64,000 bases of DNA. Source: Bradyrhizobium sp. C9. Lineage in GTDB: Bacteria > Pseudomonadota > Alphaproteobacteria > Rhizobiales > Xanthobacteraceae. Shown here piece by piece: positions 44,019 through 52,944 of this stretch. Below the pieces are notes generated by a model. It searched no databases, was not told the origin of the DNA, and saw nothing but the letters and a program-made list of their open reading frames with translations. The stretch covers positions 248,001-312,000 of the forward strand of contig NZ_NWTG01000006.1 in assembly GCF_002532045.1 (NCBI RefSeq), written 5' to 3'. Position 1 is the stretch's first letter, and each line of letters begins with the position of its first letter. The translations under genes were made by a program, and so were the position numbers.

Positions 44019-46184
44019 TCAATTGGCCGGCGGATTAAGCCGGAATGCATTCTCGACAATGCGCAGGCCGACCTCGTTGCCGAGCGACATCAGCGATTCC
44101 GGATGGAATTGCACGCCGCCGACCGGCAGGGTCTTGTGCTCGATCACCATCGCGACGCCGTCTTCGGCGGTCGCGGTCACCGCCAGCACCTCGGGCACGC
44201 TGTCGCGCTCGACATAGAGCGAGTGATAGCGGCCGATCACGATCTCATTCGGCAAATTGTGCATCAGCCGGCCGCCGCGCACCTGGACCCGCGACGGACG
44301 GCCATGCGCGGGCTGGCCGAGCTGGCCGAGCTGACCGCCGAAATATTCCCCGATCGCCTGCACGCCGAGGCAGACGCCGAAGATCGGCAGCTTCTTTTCC
44401 AGCGCGGTGTCGATGGTCTTGGCGATGCCGAAATCCTCCGGGCGGCCCGGCCCCGGCGACAGCACCAGCAAGTCCCAGCCCTTCTTCTTGAGCATGTCCT
44501 GCGCATGGATGTGCCGAACCACGGTGACGTTGGCGCCGACCTGACGGAAGTAATCCGCCAGCATGTGCACGAAGCTGTCGTCGTGATCGATCAGGAGCAC
44601 GTTCTTGCCCGAGCCGGTGGCATCGGGCGCGAAATCGGACAGCGGCTTCGGCGGATCGCCGCGCAGCGCCTGGAACAGCGCCGCCGCCTTGACCTGGCAC
44701 TCGCGGTCCTCGGCGGCGGGATCCGAGTCGAACAGGCAGGTCGCGCCGACGCGCACCTCGGCGAGGCCGTCCTTCATGCGGATGGTGCGGATGGTGAGGC
44801 CGGTGTTGATGCTGCCGTCAAAATTGACGCAGCCGATCGCGCCGGCGTACCAGCGCCGCGGCGACCGCTCGTGATCCTCGACGAACTGCATCGCCCAGAG
44901 TTTCGGCGCGCCGGTCACGGTGACGGCCCAGGCATGGGTCAGGAAAGCGTCAAGCGAATCGAAGCCCGGCCGCAGCATGCCCTCGACGTGGTCGACGGTA
45001 TGAAACAGCTTCGAGTAGGTCTCGATCTGGCGCCGCGCCAGCACCTTGATGGTGCCGGGCACGCAGACGCGCGCCTTGTCGTTGCGATCGACGTCGGTGC
45101 ACATGTTGAGCTCGAACTCGTCCTTTTCCGAGTTCAGGAGCTTGCGGATCTGTTCGGCGTCGCCGATCGAATCCGAGCCGCGCGCGATGGTGCCCGAGAT
45201 CGGGCAGGTCTCGACCCGGCGGCCGTCGGAGCGCACGAACATCTCTGGCGATGCCGAGACCAGGAATTCGCCGTCGCCGAGATTCATCAGCGCGCCATAG
45301 GGCGACGGGTTGATGCGGCAGAGCCGCTGGAACACTTCCGCCGGCGAGCGCTCGCAGGGCTCGGCAAACAGCTGCCCGGGCACCGCCTCGAACAGATCGC
45401 CGCGGGCGAACGCCGCGCGGGCGACTTCGACGGTCGCCTGGTATTCGCCTGGTCCGTGATCAGCAAAACCCTGCCGCCCGGTCATGGCGTAGAGGCTCGG
45501 CGCGGTCTCGTGCGACTGGCCCGCGGTGGATTTGCCCTTCCAGGAGAACTCGTAATTCAGCGCCACGCCGCGGCCGGTGGCGCGGTCATACGCCAGCAGC
45601 CGGTCCGGCACGTAGAGTACGATGTCGCGCTGGTCGGCCTCGCGGGCGCGCTTCTGCACGATGTCCTCGATCTGGAACACGAGGTCGTAGGCGAAAGCGC
45701 CGAACAGGCCGAGCAGCGGATCGGCATTGGAGGTGAACGCCGCCACCATGTCGCGCACCAGCGACATCACGCTGGCGCGGCGGGTGCGCTGGTCTTCCTC
45801 GACCGGCGCAGCGCCGCGGATGATATGGCCGGCGAGCCGCGTTGCGCTCCGCTCCGTGATCACGACGCAGGGCTCGCGCAGCACGTCGCCGAGGAAGGCG
45901 ATCAGGACCTCGCCGCGCGGGTTCAGCGCCTGCAACGAGAAATCGGTGCCTGACGTTTCCAGCGCCAGCGGCGGATCGGCGAAGCCGAGGTCAAAGCTCT
46001 CGTAGCGGCCCGGCACCGTCGTGCCCGAGGACAGCACCACGCCGCGGCGGCGGTCCAAGAGTGCGATCAAATCATCGAGGCGATTGGCGCCGCCGGTGAA
46101 CTGCTCGACCACGCGCGCGACGGCAAGGCCGCCATTGGTCAGATACTCGCTCTTGGCCGGCAGGGAGAAGACTGTCCTGTTCAT
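44019..46184 (-). CDS. trpE: fused anthranilate synthase TrpE(G)
   Basis: A 721-residue fusion that makes anthranilate from chorismate and glutamine, the first step of tryptophan synthesis. Residues 1 to about 505 are the chorismate-binding component ([40 protein letters not shown], [23 protein letters not shown]). From about 520 follows the glutamine amidotransferase: [19 protein letters not shown], the catalytic Cys in [17 protein letters not shown] and the catalytic His-Glu in VQFHPES. The fusion is typical of rhizobia. AGAGGA lies five bases before ATG 46184. A leader peptide gene and attenuator precede it. Confidence 0.96.
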   Translation of the reverse strand: MNRTVFSLPAKSEYLTNGGLAVARVVEQFTGGANRLDDLIALLDRRRGVVLSSGTTVPGRYESFDLGFADPPLALETSGTDFSLQALNPRGEVLIAFLGDVLREPCVVITERSATRLAGHIIRGAAPVEEDQRTRRASVMSLVRDMVAAFTSNADPLLGLFGAFAYDLVFQIEDIVQKRAREADQRDIVLYVPDRLLAYDRATGRGVALNYEFSWKGKSTAGQSHETAPSLYAMTGRQGFADHGPGEYQATVEVARAAFARGDLFEAVPGQLFAEPCERSPAEVFQRLCRINPSPYGALMNLGDGEFLVSASPEMFVRSDGRRVETCPISGTIARGSDSIGDAEQIRKLLNSEKDEFELNMCTDVDRNDKARVCVPGTIKVLARRQIETYSKLFHTVDHVEGMLRPGFDSLDAFLTHAWAVTVTGAPKLWAMQFVEDHERSPRRWYAGAIGCVNFDGSINTGLTIRTIRMKDGLAEVRVGATCLFDSDPAAEDRECQVKAAALFQALRGDPPKPLSDFAPDATGSGKNVLLIDHDDSFVHMLADYFRQVGANVTVVRHIHAQDMLKKKGWDLLVLSPGPGRPEDFGIAKTIDTALEKKLPIFGVCLGVQAIGEYFGGQLGQLGQPAHGRPSRVQVRGGRLMHNLPNEIVIGRYHSLYVERDSVPEVLAVTATAEDGVAMVIEHKTLPVGGVQFHPESLMSLGNEVGLRIVENAFRLNPPAN

Positions 46185-46230
46185 GTGATCCTCTTACGAG
46201 ACTTGGGAAGAGAGCGCCACACAGGACAAA

Positions 46231-46264
46231 CGAAGGGACCGTCGCACTGCGATGGCGACCTTCG
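46231..46264 (-). terminator. trp attenuator terminator hairpin
   Basis: Outer arms CGAAGG and CCTTCG enclose a second imperfect stem closed by TCGC/GCGA around AGT; in the minus-strand transcript the hairpin is followed by UUUGUCC. It lies between trpL and trpE, about 47 bp before the trpE start, where an attenuator is expected. The T tract is short. Confidence 0.6.
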
Positions 46265-46290
46265 ACGTTTTTGGGAAATGAAAACGCACC

Positions 46291-46313
46291 GGCCACCTAT
46301 GAGAAGGTGGGCC
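46291..46313 (-). promoter_or_regulatory. trp leader hairpin overlapping the Trp codons
   Basis: In the minus-strand transcript GGCCCACCU pairs with AGGUGGCC (8 bp, one bulged C) around UCUCAU. The 5' arm overlaps the second Trp codon of trpL, so a ribosome stalled there would disrupt it, as in trp attenuation. Confidence 0.6.
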
Positions 46314-46347
46314 ACCAACGACGGGATGGACTGGCAACGGTGCTCAT
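46297..46347 (-). CDS. trpL: trp operon leader peptide
   Basis: A 16-codon gene, MSTVASPSRRWWPTFS, with tandem Trp codons at residues 11-12 (46312-46317). It precedes trpE(G) by 112 bp and overlaps the leader hairpin. It resembles rhizobial trpL genes, which end shortly after two or three Trp codons. The promoter-like sequence upstream would start the transcript at the A of the ATG, making the mRNA leaderless, as known for Sinorhizobium trpL. The peptide and the attenuated RNA have separate regulatory roles there. Confidence 0.85.
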   Translation of the reverse strand: MSTVASPSRRWWPTFS

Positions 46348-46353
46348 GGCCGC

Positions 46354-46382
46354 TACTCACCACCCGGCGCGGGCCGTGTCAA
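46354..46382 (-). promoter_or_regulatory. candidate trpL-trpE promoter
   Basis: On the minus strand TTGACA (46382-46377) is followed by a 17-base spacer and TGAGTA (46359-46354) as a weak -10. The A of the trpL ATG is seven bases past the -10, the usual distance for a transcription start. Confidence 0.55.
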
Positions 46383-46536
46383 GGGATCGCCCGGCACCCC
46401 TGCCCCAACCTTGGAAGCCCCTTGGCGCCCTGTTGGACGGCATTTTCGGGTTTGAAGCGACGGGAATCCGCGTAGGATTTGACGAAATGGCAGCCGGATC
46501 GGCCGCCAAAAAAACAGACAGATGGTGGAGACGCAG

Positions 46537-47535
46537 ATGGCGATTTTGGGGCTCGGATATGCCGGCTTCGGCTCCGACGCGCTCGACGACTGGCGGCAGT
46601 TCGGCACCGGCCTGGTCGGGCTGCAGGCGATCGAGCGCGGCAACTCGCTGCTCGCCTTCCGGATGGACGACCGCAAGCAGCGCATCGTGATCGACCGCGC
46701 CCAGGGCGAAGGGACGCGGTTCTTCGGCTGGGAGGTGGCGGATGCCACAGCGCTCGACGCGCTGGCGGCGCGGCTGGAGCATGCCGGCGTTGCCGTAACC
46801 GCCGAGCCGCAGGCGCTCGCAGACAGCAGGCGGGTCCGCGGACTGATCTCGTTCCAGGACCCGGCCGGCAACCGTCTGGAGGCGTTTCATGGCCCCGAGA
46901 TCGACCACACGCCGTTCCGGCCGGGGCGCTCGATCTCCGGCTTTCGCACCGGCGCGCTTGGACTCGGCCACGCGGTGCTGACCGTCGAGAACATCGCACC
47001 CGTCATGAGCTTCTATGTCGACGTGCTCGGCTTCGGCCTCAGCGACTACATCGAAAAGCCGTTCCGCGCCTATTTCTTCCACGTCAATGCCCGCCACCAT
47101 TCGCTGGCGCTGATCGAGACCGGCAGCAACGGCATGCATCATCTGATGGTGGAATTGTTCTCGCTGGACGATGTCGGTCAGGCCTACGACATCGCAATGA
47201 AGGAAGACCGGGTCAACGTCACGCTCGGCCGTCACACCAACGATCTGATGACGTCGTTCTACGCCAAGTCGCCGTCGGCCTTCATGGTCGAATGCGGCTG
47301 GGGCGGCCGCGAGATCGATCCCGCAAACTGGACGCCGTTCGAGATGTATGACGGCCCGAGCCTGTGGGGCCACGAGCGGGTCTGGCTGTCGGCTGAGGAC
47401 CGCGCGGTCGCGCGCGAGATGCGGATGCGCGCCGCCACTGAGGGCAAGCGCGCGCCGGTGCAGGTGCTGGAGGGTAATTTCAAACTGATGTCGGGCACCT
47501 GCCCGTGGTGGGACGAGGTGAAGGCGGAGAGCTAA
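46537..47535 (+). CDS. extradiol ring-cleavage dioxygenase-like VOC protein
   Basis: A 332-residue two-domain VOC protein of the type I extradiol dioxygenase group (biphenyl-2,3-diol 1,2-dioxygenase-like). The C-terminal domain keeps the iron ligands His in LGLGHAVLTVEN, His in NARHHSLALIE and Glu in AFMVECGWGG. It should open catechol-type rings between or beside hydroxyls; the substrate is unknown. ATG 46537 follows GGAG by seven bases; an in-frame ATG five codons earlier is possible. It is divergent from trpL and convergent with a dienelactone hydrolase, another enzyme type of aromatic breakdown. Confidence 0.88.
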   Translation: MAILGLGYAGFGSDALDDWRQFGTGLVGLQAIERGNSLLAFRMDDRKQRIVIDRAQGEGTRFFGWEVADATALDALAARLEHAGVAVTAEPQALADSRRVRGLISFQDPAGNRLEAFHGPEIDHTPFRPGRSISGFRTGALGLGHAVLTVENIAPVMSFYVDVLGFGLSDYIEKPFRAYFFHVNARHHSLALIETGSNGMHHLMVELFSLDDVGQAYDIAMKEDRVNVTLGRHTNDLMTSFYAKSPSAFMVECGWGGREIDPANWTPFEMYDGPSLWGHERVWLSAEDRAVAREMRMRAATEGKRAPVQVLEGNFKLMSGTCPWWDEVKAES

Positions 47536-47543
47536 ATCTCGCC

Positions 47544-47569
47544 GTCGTCCCAGCGAAAGCAGGGACGAC
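47544..47569. repeat. solo palindrome related to family A ends
   Basis: GTCGTCCCAGCGAAAGC joined directly to AGGGACGAC. It is one diverged family A end palindrome without its partner, between the convergent dioxygenase and hydrolase genes. Confidence 0.7.
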
Positions 47570-47591
47570 ACAGCGTGTGCGGGACGCGTCT

Positions 47592-48266
47592 TTACCCCAG
47601 ATGCTTCCTGAAGAAGTCCGTCGCGCGGTCCCAGGCCAGTTCCGCACACTGCCGATCATGCACCGACAGGCGCTGCTCGTTGCCGAAGCCGTGCTCGGCG
47701 TCATAGCGGTACAGTTCCAGCGATTTGCCGGCGGCCTTCATCGCCTTCTCGAAACCATCGACCAGCGCCGGCGTGCACCAGTCGTCCTTGGTGGCAAAAT
47801 GCCCCTGCAGCGGGATCCTCACGTCCGCCGGCTTGGCTGCCTGCTCCGGCGGAATACCGTAGAACACCACACCGGCGGTCAGCTCCGGGATCTTGGTGGC
47901 GCCGATGATGGTCACCGCGCCGCCAAGACAGAAGCCGGTCAGACCGACCTTGGCGCCGTTCTTGCCGAGATATTGCGCGGCGCCGCGCACCGTCTGCGTG
48001 GTGGCGTCCATGAAGTCGAGCGAGTTCATCTCTTTGCCGGCCGCGTCGGTGTCGTGATACGGCACCACCTTGCCCTTGTAGAGATCGGGCGCCAGCGCAT
48101 CGAACCCGGCCCGCGCGAAGCGGTCGCACATTCCCTTGATCTGGTCCTGCAGCCCCCACCACTCCTGGATCACGACGACCCCAGGCGCGTTGCCGCGCGC
48201 GGCATTGGCGAGATAGCCTGACGCTTCCTTGCCGTCCGGACGCTTGAAGTTGATGCTGGTACCCAT
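47592..48266 (-). CDS. dienelactone hydrolase family protein
   Basis: A 224-residue alpha/beta hydrolase of the dienelactone hydrolase family. The nucleophile is the Cys in LTGFCLGGAVTI, the catalytic Asp lies in the ATKDDWCTP segment, and the His is in YRYDAEHGFGNE. The N-terminal GVVVIQEWWGLQDQIKGMCDRFA is characteristic. It hydrolyses lactones or related esters, for instance in chlorocatechol breakdown; the true substrate is open. GGAGGA five bases before ATG 48266 supports the start. Confidence 0.92.
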   Translation of the reverse strand: MGTSINFKRPDGKEASGYLANAARGNAPGVVVIQEWWGLQDQIKGMCDRFARAGFDALAPDLYKGKVVPYHDTDAAGKEMNSLDFMDATTQTVRGAAQYLGKNGAKVGLTGFCLGGAVTIIGATKIPELTAGVVFYGIPPEQAAKPADVRIPLQGHFATKDDWCTPALVDGFEKAMKAAGKSLELYRYDAEHGFGNEQRLSVHDRQCAELAWDRATDFFRKHLG

Positions 48267-48422
48267 GAGTTCCTCCGCGAGGTTTTGCCGGCTGATTGGC
48301 CGGCATTTTGTCCGTACTCGATGACGGACGCAATCGCCCTGCGGCCCCCTCGCGCACTCGTCATGACTGCCGAAGCAGCAACGCGCTTCTCGCGAACCCA
48401 GGCCTCGGACACGCACAAAACA

Positions 48423-48446
48423 AAAAAGCCCCCGAAGGGGCTTTTT
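48423..48446. terminator. bidirectional terminator after fbcH
   Basis: AAAAAGCCCC (48423-48432) and GGGGCTTTTT (48437-48446) form a perfect 10-bp stem around CGAA, with A and T tracts on the two sides. It lies 20 bp past the fbcH stop and works on either strand; it serves fbcFH. Confidence 0.9.
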
Positions 48447-48466
48447 CAAACGCGCGATAGCTGAGA

Positions 48467-50539
48467 TCAGTGAGCGTCGGCCCAGACCTTGCGCTTGGTG
48501 AAGTACATCAGGATGGCGAACACCACCAGGAAGAAGAACACCTGCATGCCGATCCGCTTGCGCGCTTCCATGTGCGGCTCGGCCGCCCACATCAGGAACG
48601 TCGTGACGTCGTGCGCATACTGCTTGACCGTCGCAGGCGAGCCGTCGTCGAAGGTCACCTGACCGTCGGACAGCGGCTTCGGCATCTTGATGGCGTGGCC
48701 GGGGAAGTACTTGTTGTAGTAGGTGCCCTCCGGGACGGTGACGCCCGCCGGCGGCTTGTCTTCGAAGCCCTGCAGGATGGCGTCGACGTAGTCCGGTCCC
48801 TGCTCCTGGTACTGGGTGAAGAAGTCGAACACGAACTGCGGGAAGCCGCGCTTGTAGGACCGCGCCTTGGTCATCAGCGACAGATCCGGAGGCGCCTTGC
48901 CGCCGTTGGCAGCGGCCGCGGCCTGCTCGTTCGGGAAGGGCGCCGGGAAGTAATCCGCGGCGCGGCCCGGACGCTCAAACATCTCGCCCTGGTCGTTCGG
49001 ACCGTCCTTGATCTTGTACTCGGCCGCGAGAGCCGACGCCTGCGCCTCCGAATAGCCGGGCCCACCGGGATCGGCGAGGTTGCGGAACGCAACGTAGTTC
49101 AGGCTGTGGCAGGCCGAGCAGACTTCCTTGTAGACCTTGAGGCCACGCTGCAGCGAGCCGCGGTCATAGGTACCCAAAGGACCGGAGAACGACCACTTCT
49201 GCGCCGGCGGGGTGTCGCCGCCCTCCTCGGCCTTGGCATTCTGGGTGCTGCCGGCGAACAGGCCGCCAGCCACCACCAGCGCAAGCACCACGGAGGCTGC
49301 AGTCGCGGCCCTGCCCTTGCTCTTCGCCAGCACGTCGTCGGCGATCGAGTTCGGCACCGGGCGCGGCGTCTCGATGCGGGCGAGCAGCGGCAGCACGATC
49401 AGGAAGTAGGCGAAGTAGCACACCGTCAGGATCCGGCCGGCAATCACATAGATGCCTTCCGGCGGCTGCGAGCCGAGATAGCCGAGCAGGATGCAGACCA
49501 CCACGAAGATCCAGAAGAACTGCTTGGCCAGCGGACGATACTTCGACGAACGGGTCCGTGCGCTGTCGAGCCAGGGCAGGAAGCACAGGATGATGATCGC
49601 CGAGAACATCGCCACGACGCCGGCAAGCTTGTTCGGGATCGAGCGCAGGATCGCGTAGAACGGCAGGTAATACCATTCAGGCACGATGTGCGCCGGGGTC
49701 ACGCCGGGGTTCGCCGGGATGTAGTTGTCGGCGTCGCCGAGGTAGTTCGGCATGTAGAAGATGAACCAGGCGAAGAAGATCAGGAAGCATGACACACCGA
49801 ACGCGTCCTTGATCGTCGCATAGGGCGTGAACGGAACAGTATCCTTCTCGGTCTTGGCCTCGACGCCGGCCGGGTTGTTCTGACCCGCGACGTGCAGCGC
49901 CCAGACGTGCAGCACGACGACGCCGGCGATCACGAACGGCAGCAGGTAGTGCAGCGAGAAGAAGCGGTTCAGCGTCGGGTTGCCGACCGAATAACCACCC
50001 CACAGCAGGGTCACGATGCTCTCGCCGAAATACGGTACGGCCGAGAACAGATTGGTGATGACGGTGGCGCCCCAGAAGCTCATCTGGCCCCACGGCAGCA
50101 CGTAGCCCATGAAGCCGGTCGCCATCATCAACAGGTAGATGATGACGCCGAGGATCCACAGCACCTCGCGCGGCTCCTTGTACGACCCGTAATAGAGACC
50201 GCGGAACATGTGGATGTAGACGGCGAAGAAGAACATCGACGCGCCGCAGGCATGCATGTTGCGCAGCAGCCAGCCGTAATTGACGTCGCGGACGATCAGC
50301 TCGACCGACTTGAAGGCGAGATCGGCGTGCGGCGTGTAGTGCATCGCCAGGATCACGCCGGTCAGGATCTGCAGCGCCAGCATCATCGAAAGGATGGCGC
50401 CGAAGGTCCACCAGTAGTTCAGGTTGCGCGGCGTCGGATAGGCCACGAAGGAGGAGTGGATCAGGCCGAAGATCGGAAGGCGCCGTTCGATCCACTTCAA
50501 GGCGGGGTTGCTCGGTTGAAAATCAGATGGTCCGCTCAT
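48467..50539 (-). CDS. fbcH: cytochrome b/c1 fused precursor of the bc1 complex
   Basis: A 690-residue precursor that is cut into cytochrome b and cytochrome c1 of ubiquinol:cytochrome c reductase, as known in Bradyrhizobium. Cytochrome b covers about residues 1-405 with eight or so membrane helices, heme-ligand histidines in [16 protein letters not shown] and [10 protein letters not shown], and the Qo motif PEWYYLPFY. An internal signal peptide ([17 protein letters not shown]) ends near AKA-EE at 437/438. Cytochrome c1 has the heme site CSACH at 474-478 and a C-terminal anchor ([16 protein letters not shown]). The Rieske gene is 72 bp upstream. Confidence 0.97.
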   Translation of the reverse strand: MSGPSDFQPSNPALKWIERRLPIFGLIHSSFVAYPTPRNLNYWWTFGAILSMMLALQILTGVILAMHYTPHADLAFKSVELIVRDVNYGWLLRNMHACGASMFFFAVYIHMFRGLYYGSYKEPREVLWILGVIIYLLMMATGFMGYVLPWGQMSFWGATVITNLFSAVPYFGESIVTLLWGGYSVGNPTLNRFFSLHYLLPFVIAGVVVLHVWALHVAGQNNPAGVEAKTEKDTVPFTPYATIKDAFGVSCFLIFFAWFIFYMPNYLGDADNYIPANPGVTPAHIVPEWYYLPFYAILRSIPNKLAGVVAMFSAIIILCFLPWLDSARTRSSKYRPLAKQFFWIFVVVCILLGYLGSQPPEGIYVIAGRILTVCYFAYFLIVLPLLARIETPRPVPNSIADDVLAKSKGRAATAASVVLALVVAGGLFAGSTQNAKAEEGGDTPPAQKWSFSGPLGTYDRGSLQRGLKVYKEVCSACHSLNYVAFRNLADPGGPGYSEAQASALAAEYKIKDGPNDQGEMFERPGRAADYFPAPFPNEQAAAAANGGKAPPDLSLMTKARSYKRGFPQFVFDFFTQYQEQGPDYVDAILQGFEDKPPAGVTVPEGTYYNKYFPGHAIKMPKPLSDGQVTFDDGSPATVKQYAHDVTTFLMWAAEPHMEARKRIGMQVFFFLVVFAILMYFTKRKVWADAH

Positions 50540-50611
50540 TGATGCGATCCTGAAGAAGAAAAACGACGCGATGGGTCCAAGGGGAAGCCGAAGTCCCGGA
50601 GGGTCCGGGAC

Positions 50612-51142
50612 TTAGCCGATCTGGATTTTGGTGTCGGTAAGGAAGGCGTAGGGTGGCACCGCCAGGTTGGCGGGCGCCGGCCCCTGGCGGATACGACCGG
50701 AGGAGTCGTACTGCGAGCCGTGGCAGGGGCAGAAGAAGCCGTCGTAATTGCCCTCATGGGCGATCGGGATACAGCCGAGATGGGTGCAGATGCCGATCAC
50801 GACCAGCCACTGATCGTGGCCTGCCTTGACGCGGGCCGAGTCGGGCTGCGGATCGGGCAGGCTCGAGAGCGCAACGCCCTGGGCCTCCTGGATCTGCTTC
50901 TTGGTGCGGTGGCTGATGTAGATCGGCTTGCCGCGCCAGAACACCTTGATGTCCTGGCCCTCGGCGATCGGCGTCAGATCGACCTGGATCGGCGCGCCGG
51001 CCGCGATCGTCGCGGCATCCGGGTTCATCTGGGCAACCAGCGGCCAGACGGTCGCGGCTGCGCCGACAACGGCGGCAGCTCCGGTTGCAACAAAAAGAAA
51101 ATCACGGCGTGTCGGATGGTCCGCCGAAGACGCTGTCGTCAC
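50612..51142 (-). CDS. fbcF: Rieske iron-sulfur protein of the bc1 complex
   Basis: The 176-residue Rieske subunit passes electrons from ubiquinol to cytochrome c1. The N terminus [21 protein letters not shown] is a Tat signal-anchor. The 2Fe-2S ligands are in CTHLGC (C119, H121) and CPCHGS (C138, H141), with C124 and C140 forming the usual disulfide. The start is GTG at 51142 with AGGA just upstream; an in-frame ATG at 51304 would add 54 residues and displace the signal. It forms an operon with fbcH. Also known as petA. Confidence 0.96.
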   Translation of the reverse strand: MTTASSADHPTRRDFLFVATGAAAVVGAAATVWPLVAQMNPDAATIAAGAPIQVDLTPIAEGQDIKVFWRGKPIYISHRTKKQIQEAQGVALSSLPDPQPDSARVKAGHDQWLVVIGICTHLGCIPIAHEGNYDGFFCPCHGSQYDSSGRIRQGPAPANLAVPPYAFLTDTKIQIG

Positions 51143-51420
51143 GATTCCTAGCCCTTTCTTTTCTGCAGCCGGTGGAACCGCCCCAGAGACGCTGGGAAGC
51201 GCCCCAAGAAAGGCTGCCGGCGCCCGCGGCCCCCGCGGCGGCAGAAAACCGCTATTCCCCACCCCAAATGGCGGAACAGCAGTCCAGAATCGTTCTATTG
51301 GCACCCTTGCCGGACGAGCGCAAGCCCGCTATCGGCTCGCACACGTGCAATGCACGAAATCCGCGCCGAGCGATGTTTTATTGAGACAATTTCATCCGGA
51401 TTTCACAGGTCGCCCGCACC

Positions 51421-51906
51421 ATGCAGATCGCGCTGTTCCAGCCTGACATCCCCCAGAATACAGGGACGATTCTGCGCCTCTGCGCCTGCCTGGACGTGTC
51501 AGCCCATATCATCGAACCGGCGGGATTCGACACCTCGGACCGGAATTTCCGCCGGGCGGGTATGGACTATCTCGACCATGTGCGGTTGAAGCGTCACGAC
51601 TCATGGTCGAAATTCGAGGAATGGCGGGCCGAGGCCGGATGCCGGCTGGTCCTGTTCACGACCAAGGCGGCGAAATCCTACCTTGATTTCGCGTATGCGG
51701 CCTCCGATGTCCTGCTCTTCGGGCGCGAAACGGCAGGGGTGACCGAGGCGGTGGTGGCCGCCGCGGATGCGCGGCTGCTGATTCCGATCAAGCCGTCCTT
51801 GCGCTCGCTCAATGTGGCGGTCACCGCGGCCATGGCAGTCGGAGAGGCGCTGCGGCAAACCGGCTCAGGACTTGCCGGTTCGATAACTGCCGGTTCGGCA
51901 ACTTAA
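51421..51906 (+). CDS. trmL: tRNA (cytidine(34)-2'-O)-methyltransferase
   Basis: TrmL methylates the 2' ribose of the wobble base in certain leucine tRNAs. The 161-residue SPOUT protein shows MQIALFQPDIPQNTGTILRLCACLD, the knot motif DVLLFGRETAGVTE, and IPIKPSLRSLNVAVTAAMAVGEALRQ, all diagnostic. It is divergent from fbcF and followed 10 bp later by queE, so it probably heads the trmL-queE-queD-hemF group; two of these act on tRNA wobble positions. Confidence 0.94.
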   Translation: MQIALFQPDIPQNTGTILRLCACLDVSAHIIEPAGFDTSDRNFRRAGMDYLDHVRLKRHDSWSKFEEWRAEAGCRLVLFTTKAAKSYLDFAYAASDVLLFGRETAGVTEAVVAAADARLLIPIKPSLRSLNVAVTAAMAVGEALRQTGSGLAGSITAGSAT

Positions 51907-51916
51907 GGGATTTTGG

Positions 51917-52549
51917 GTGAGCTACGCGGTCAAGGAGATCTTTCTCACCCTGCAGGGCGAAGGCGCCCATGCGGGCCGGGCCTCCGTGTTCTGCCGCTTC
52001 GCCGGCTGCAACCTCTGGAGCGGCCGCGAGCAGGACCGCGCCGGGGCTGTCTGCCGGTTCTGCGACACCGATTTCGTCGGCACCGACGGCACGCTCGGCG
52101 GCCGCTATGCCGACGCAGCCGAGCTTGCCGGCACCATTGCCGCGCAATGGACCGGGGGCGGAGCCGACCGCTACGTGGTGCTGACCGGCGGCGAGCCGCT
52201 GCTGCAGGTCGACACCGCCCTGATCGAGGCCCTGCACGGCCACGGCTTTGCGATCGCGATCGAAACCAACGGCACCATCGCGCCGCCCGACGGGCTCGAC
52301 TGGATCTGCGTCAGCCCCAAGGCCGCCTCCGGGCTCGTGGTGCGCAAGGGGCATGAACTCAAGCTGGTCTATCCGCAGCCGGAAAACGCGCCGGAGGATT
52401 TTGCGGGCCTCGCCTTCGAGCGCTTCTCGCTGCAACCGATGGACGGCCCCGACGTGATCGAAAATACCGAGCTTGCGATCGCATACTGCCTGAAGCACCC
52501 GCAATGGCGCCTCAGCGTGCAGACGCACAAGACGCTCGGCATCAGATGA
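51917..52549 (+). CDS. queE: 7-carboxy-7-deazaguanine synthase
   Basis: QueE is the radical SAM enzyme that contracts carboxytetrahydropterin to 7-carboxy-7-deazaguanine in queuosine synthesis. The 210-residue protein starts YAVKEIFLTLQGEGAHAGR. Its cluster cysteines are C31, C46 and C49 (CX14CX2C), the Burkholderia-type spacing rather than CX3CX2C. VLTGGEPLLQ follows as the AdoMet GGE motif. The start is GTG at 51917 with AAGGGA six bases before. It is followed 27 bp later by the queD homologue. Confidence 0.95.
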   Translation: MSYAVKEIFLTLQGEGAHAGRASVFCRFAGCNLWSGREQDRAGAVCRFCDTDFVGTDGTLGGRYADAAELAGTIAAQWTGGGADRYVVLTGGEPLLQVDTALIEALHGHGFAIAIETNGTIAPPDGLDWICVSPKAASGLVVRKGHELKLVYPQPENAPEDFAGLAFERFSLQPMDGPDVIENTELAIAYCLKHPQWRLSVQTHKTLGIR

Positions 52550-52576
52550 CCTAACAGAATTGGATTGTTGAGAGAG

Positions 52577-52942
52577 ATGTGGGAATTGACGAAAGCGTTT
52601 CGGTTCGAAGCTGCGCATGCGCTATCCGGGACGACCTTTGGCACCGCCAGCGAGGAGATTCACGGTCACTCGTTTCGAGCTGAGGTTACCGTCCGCGGCA
52701 CGCCCGATCCGAAGACCGGGATGGTGATCGATCTCGGCCTGCTGGAACGCGCCATGGCCGAGGTGCAGAAGACGCTCGACCACAAGTTCCTCAACAAGAT
52801 CGAGGCGATCGGTGTCCCGACGCTGGAGAATCTCTCACGCTTCATCTGGGAGCGATTGCAGCACACGGGCAAGCTGACCCGCGTCAGCGTCCATCGCGAC
52901 AGCTGCAACGAGTGCTGCACCTATTTCGGCCCGCAAGGTTAG
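52577..52942 (+). CDS. queD: 6-carboxytetrahydropterin synthase homologue (QueD/PTPS)
   Basis: A 121-residue protein of the PTPS family that, by its place beside queE, should make carboxytetrahydropterin from dihydroneopterin triphosphate. Zinc ligands are H14 (FEAAHAL) and H29/H31 (HGHSF). The catalytic Cys of QueD (Cx3HGH) is replaced by S25, and E26 gives ExxHGH, the pattern recalled for PTPS-III enzymes of folate synthesis. The C terminus has [14 protein letters not shown] 52577 is chosen over an upstream TTG because GAGAGAG lies just before it. hemF starts 2 bp after its stop. Confidence 0.85.
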   Translation: MWELTKAFRFEAAHALSGTTFGTASEEIHGHSFRAEVTVRGTPDPKTGMVIDLGLLERAMAEVQKTLDHKFLNKIEAIGVPTLENLSRFIWERLQHTGKLTRVSVHRDSCNECCTYFGPQG

Positions 52943-52944
52943 CC

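Noticed and set aside
44004..45953. A 649-codon plus-strand open frame antisense to trpE(G)
   Set aside because: It is a shadow of a gene with complete TrpE and amidotransferase motifs.
44019..46184. trpE fusion as an assembly artefact
   Set aside because: The TrpE(G) fusion is the normal form in rhizobia, and both halves are intact and in frame.
48467..50539. fbcH as a frameshift fusion of two genes
   Set aside because: A single b/c1 precursor with an internal signal peptide is the known Bradyrhizobium arrangement.
51907..51916. A preQ1 riboswitch before queE
   Set aside because: Only ten bases separate trmL and queE, and no preQ1-type fold is visible upstream of trmL either.
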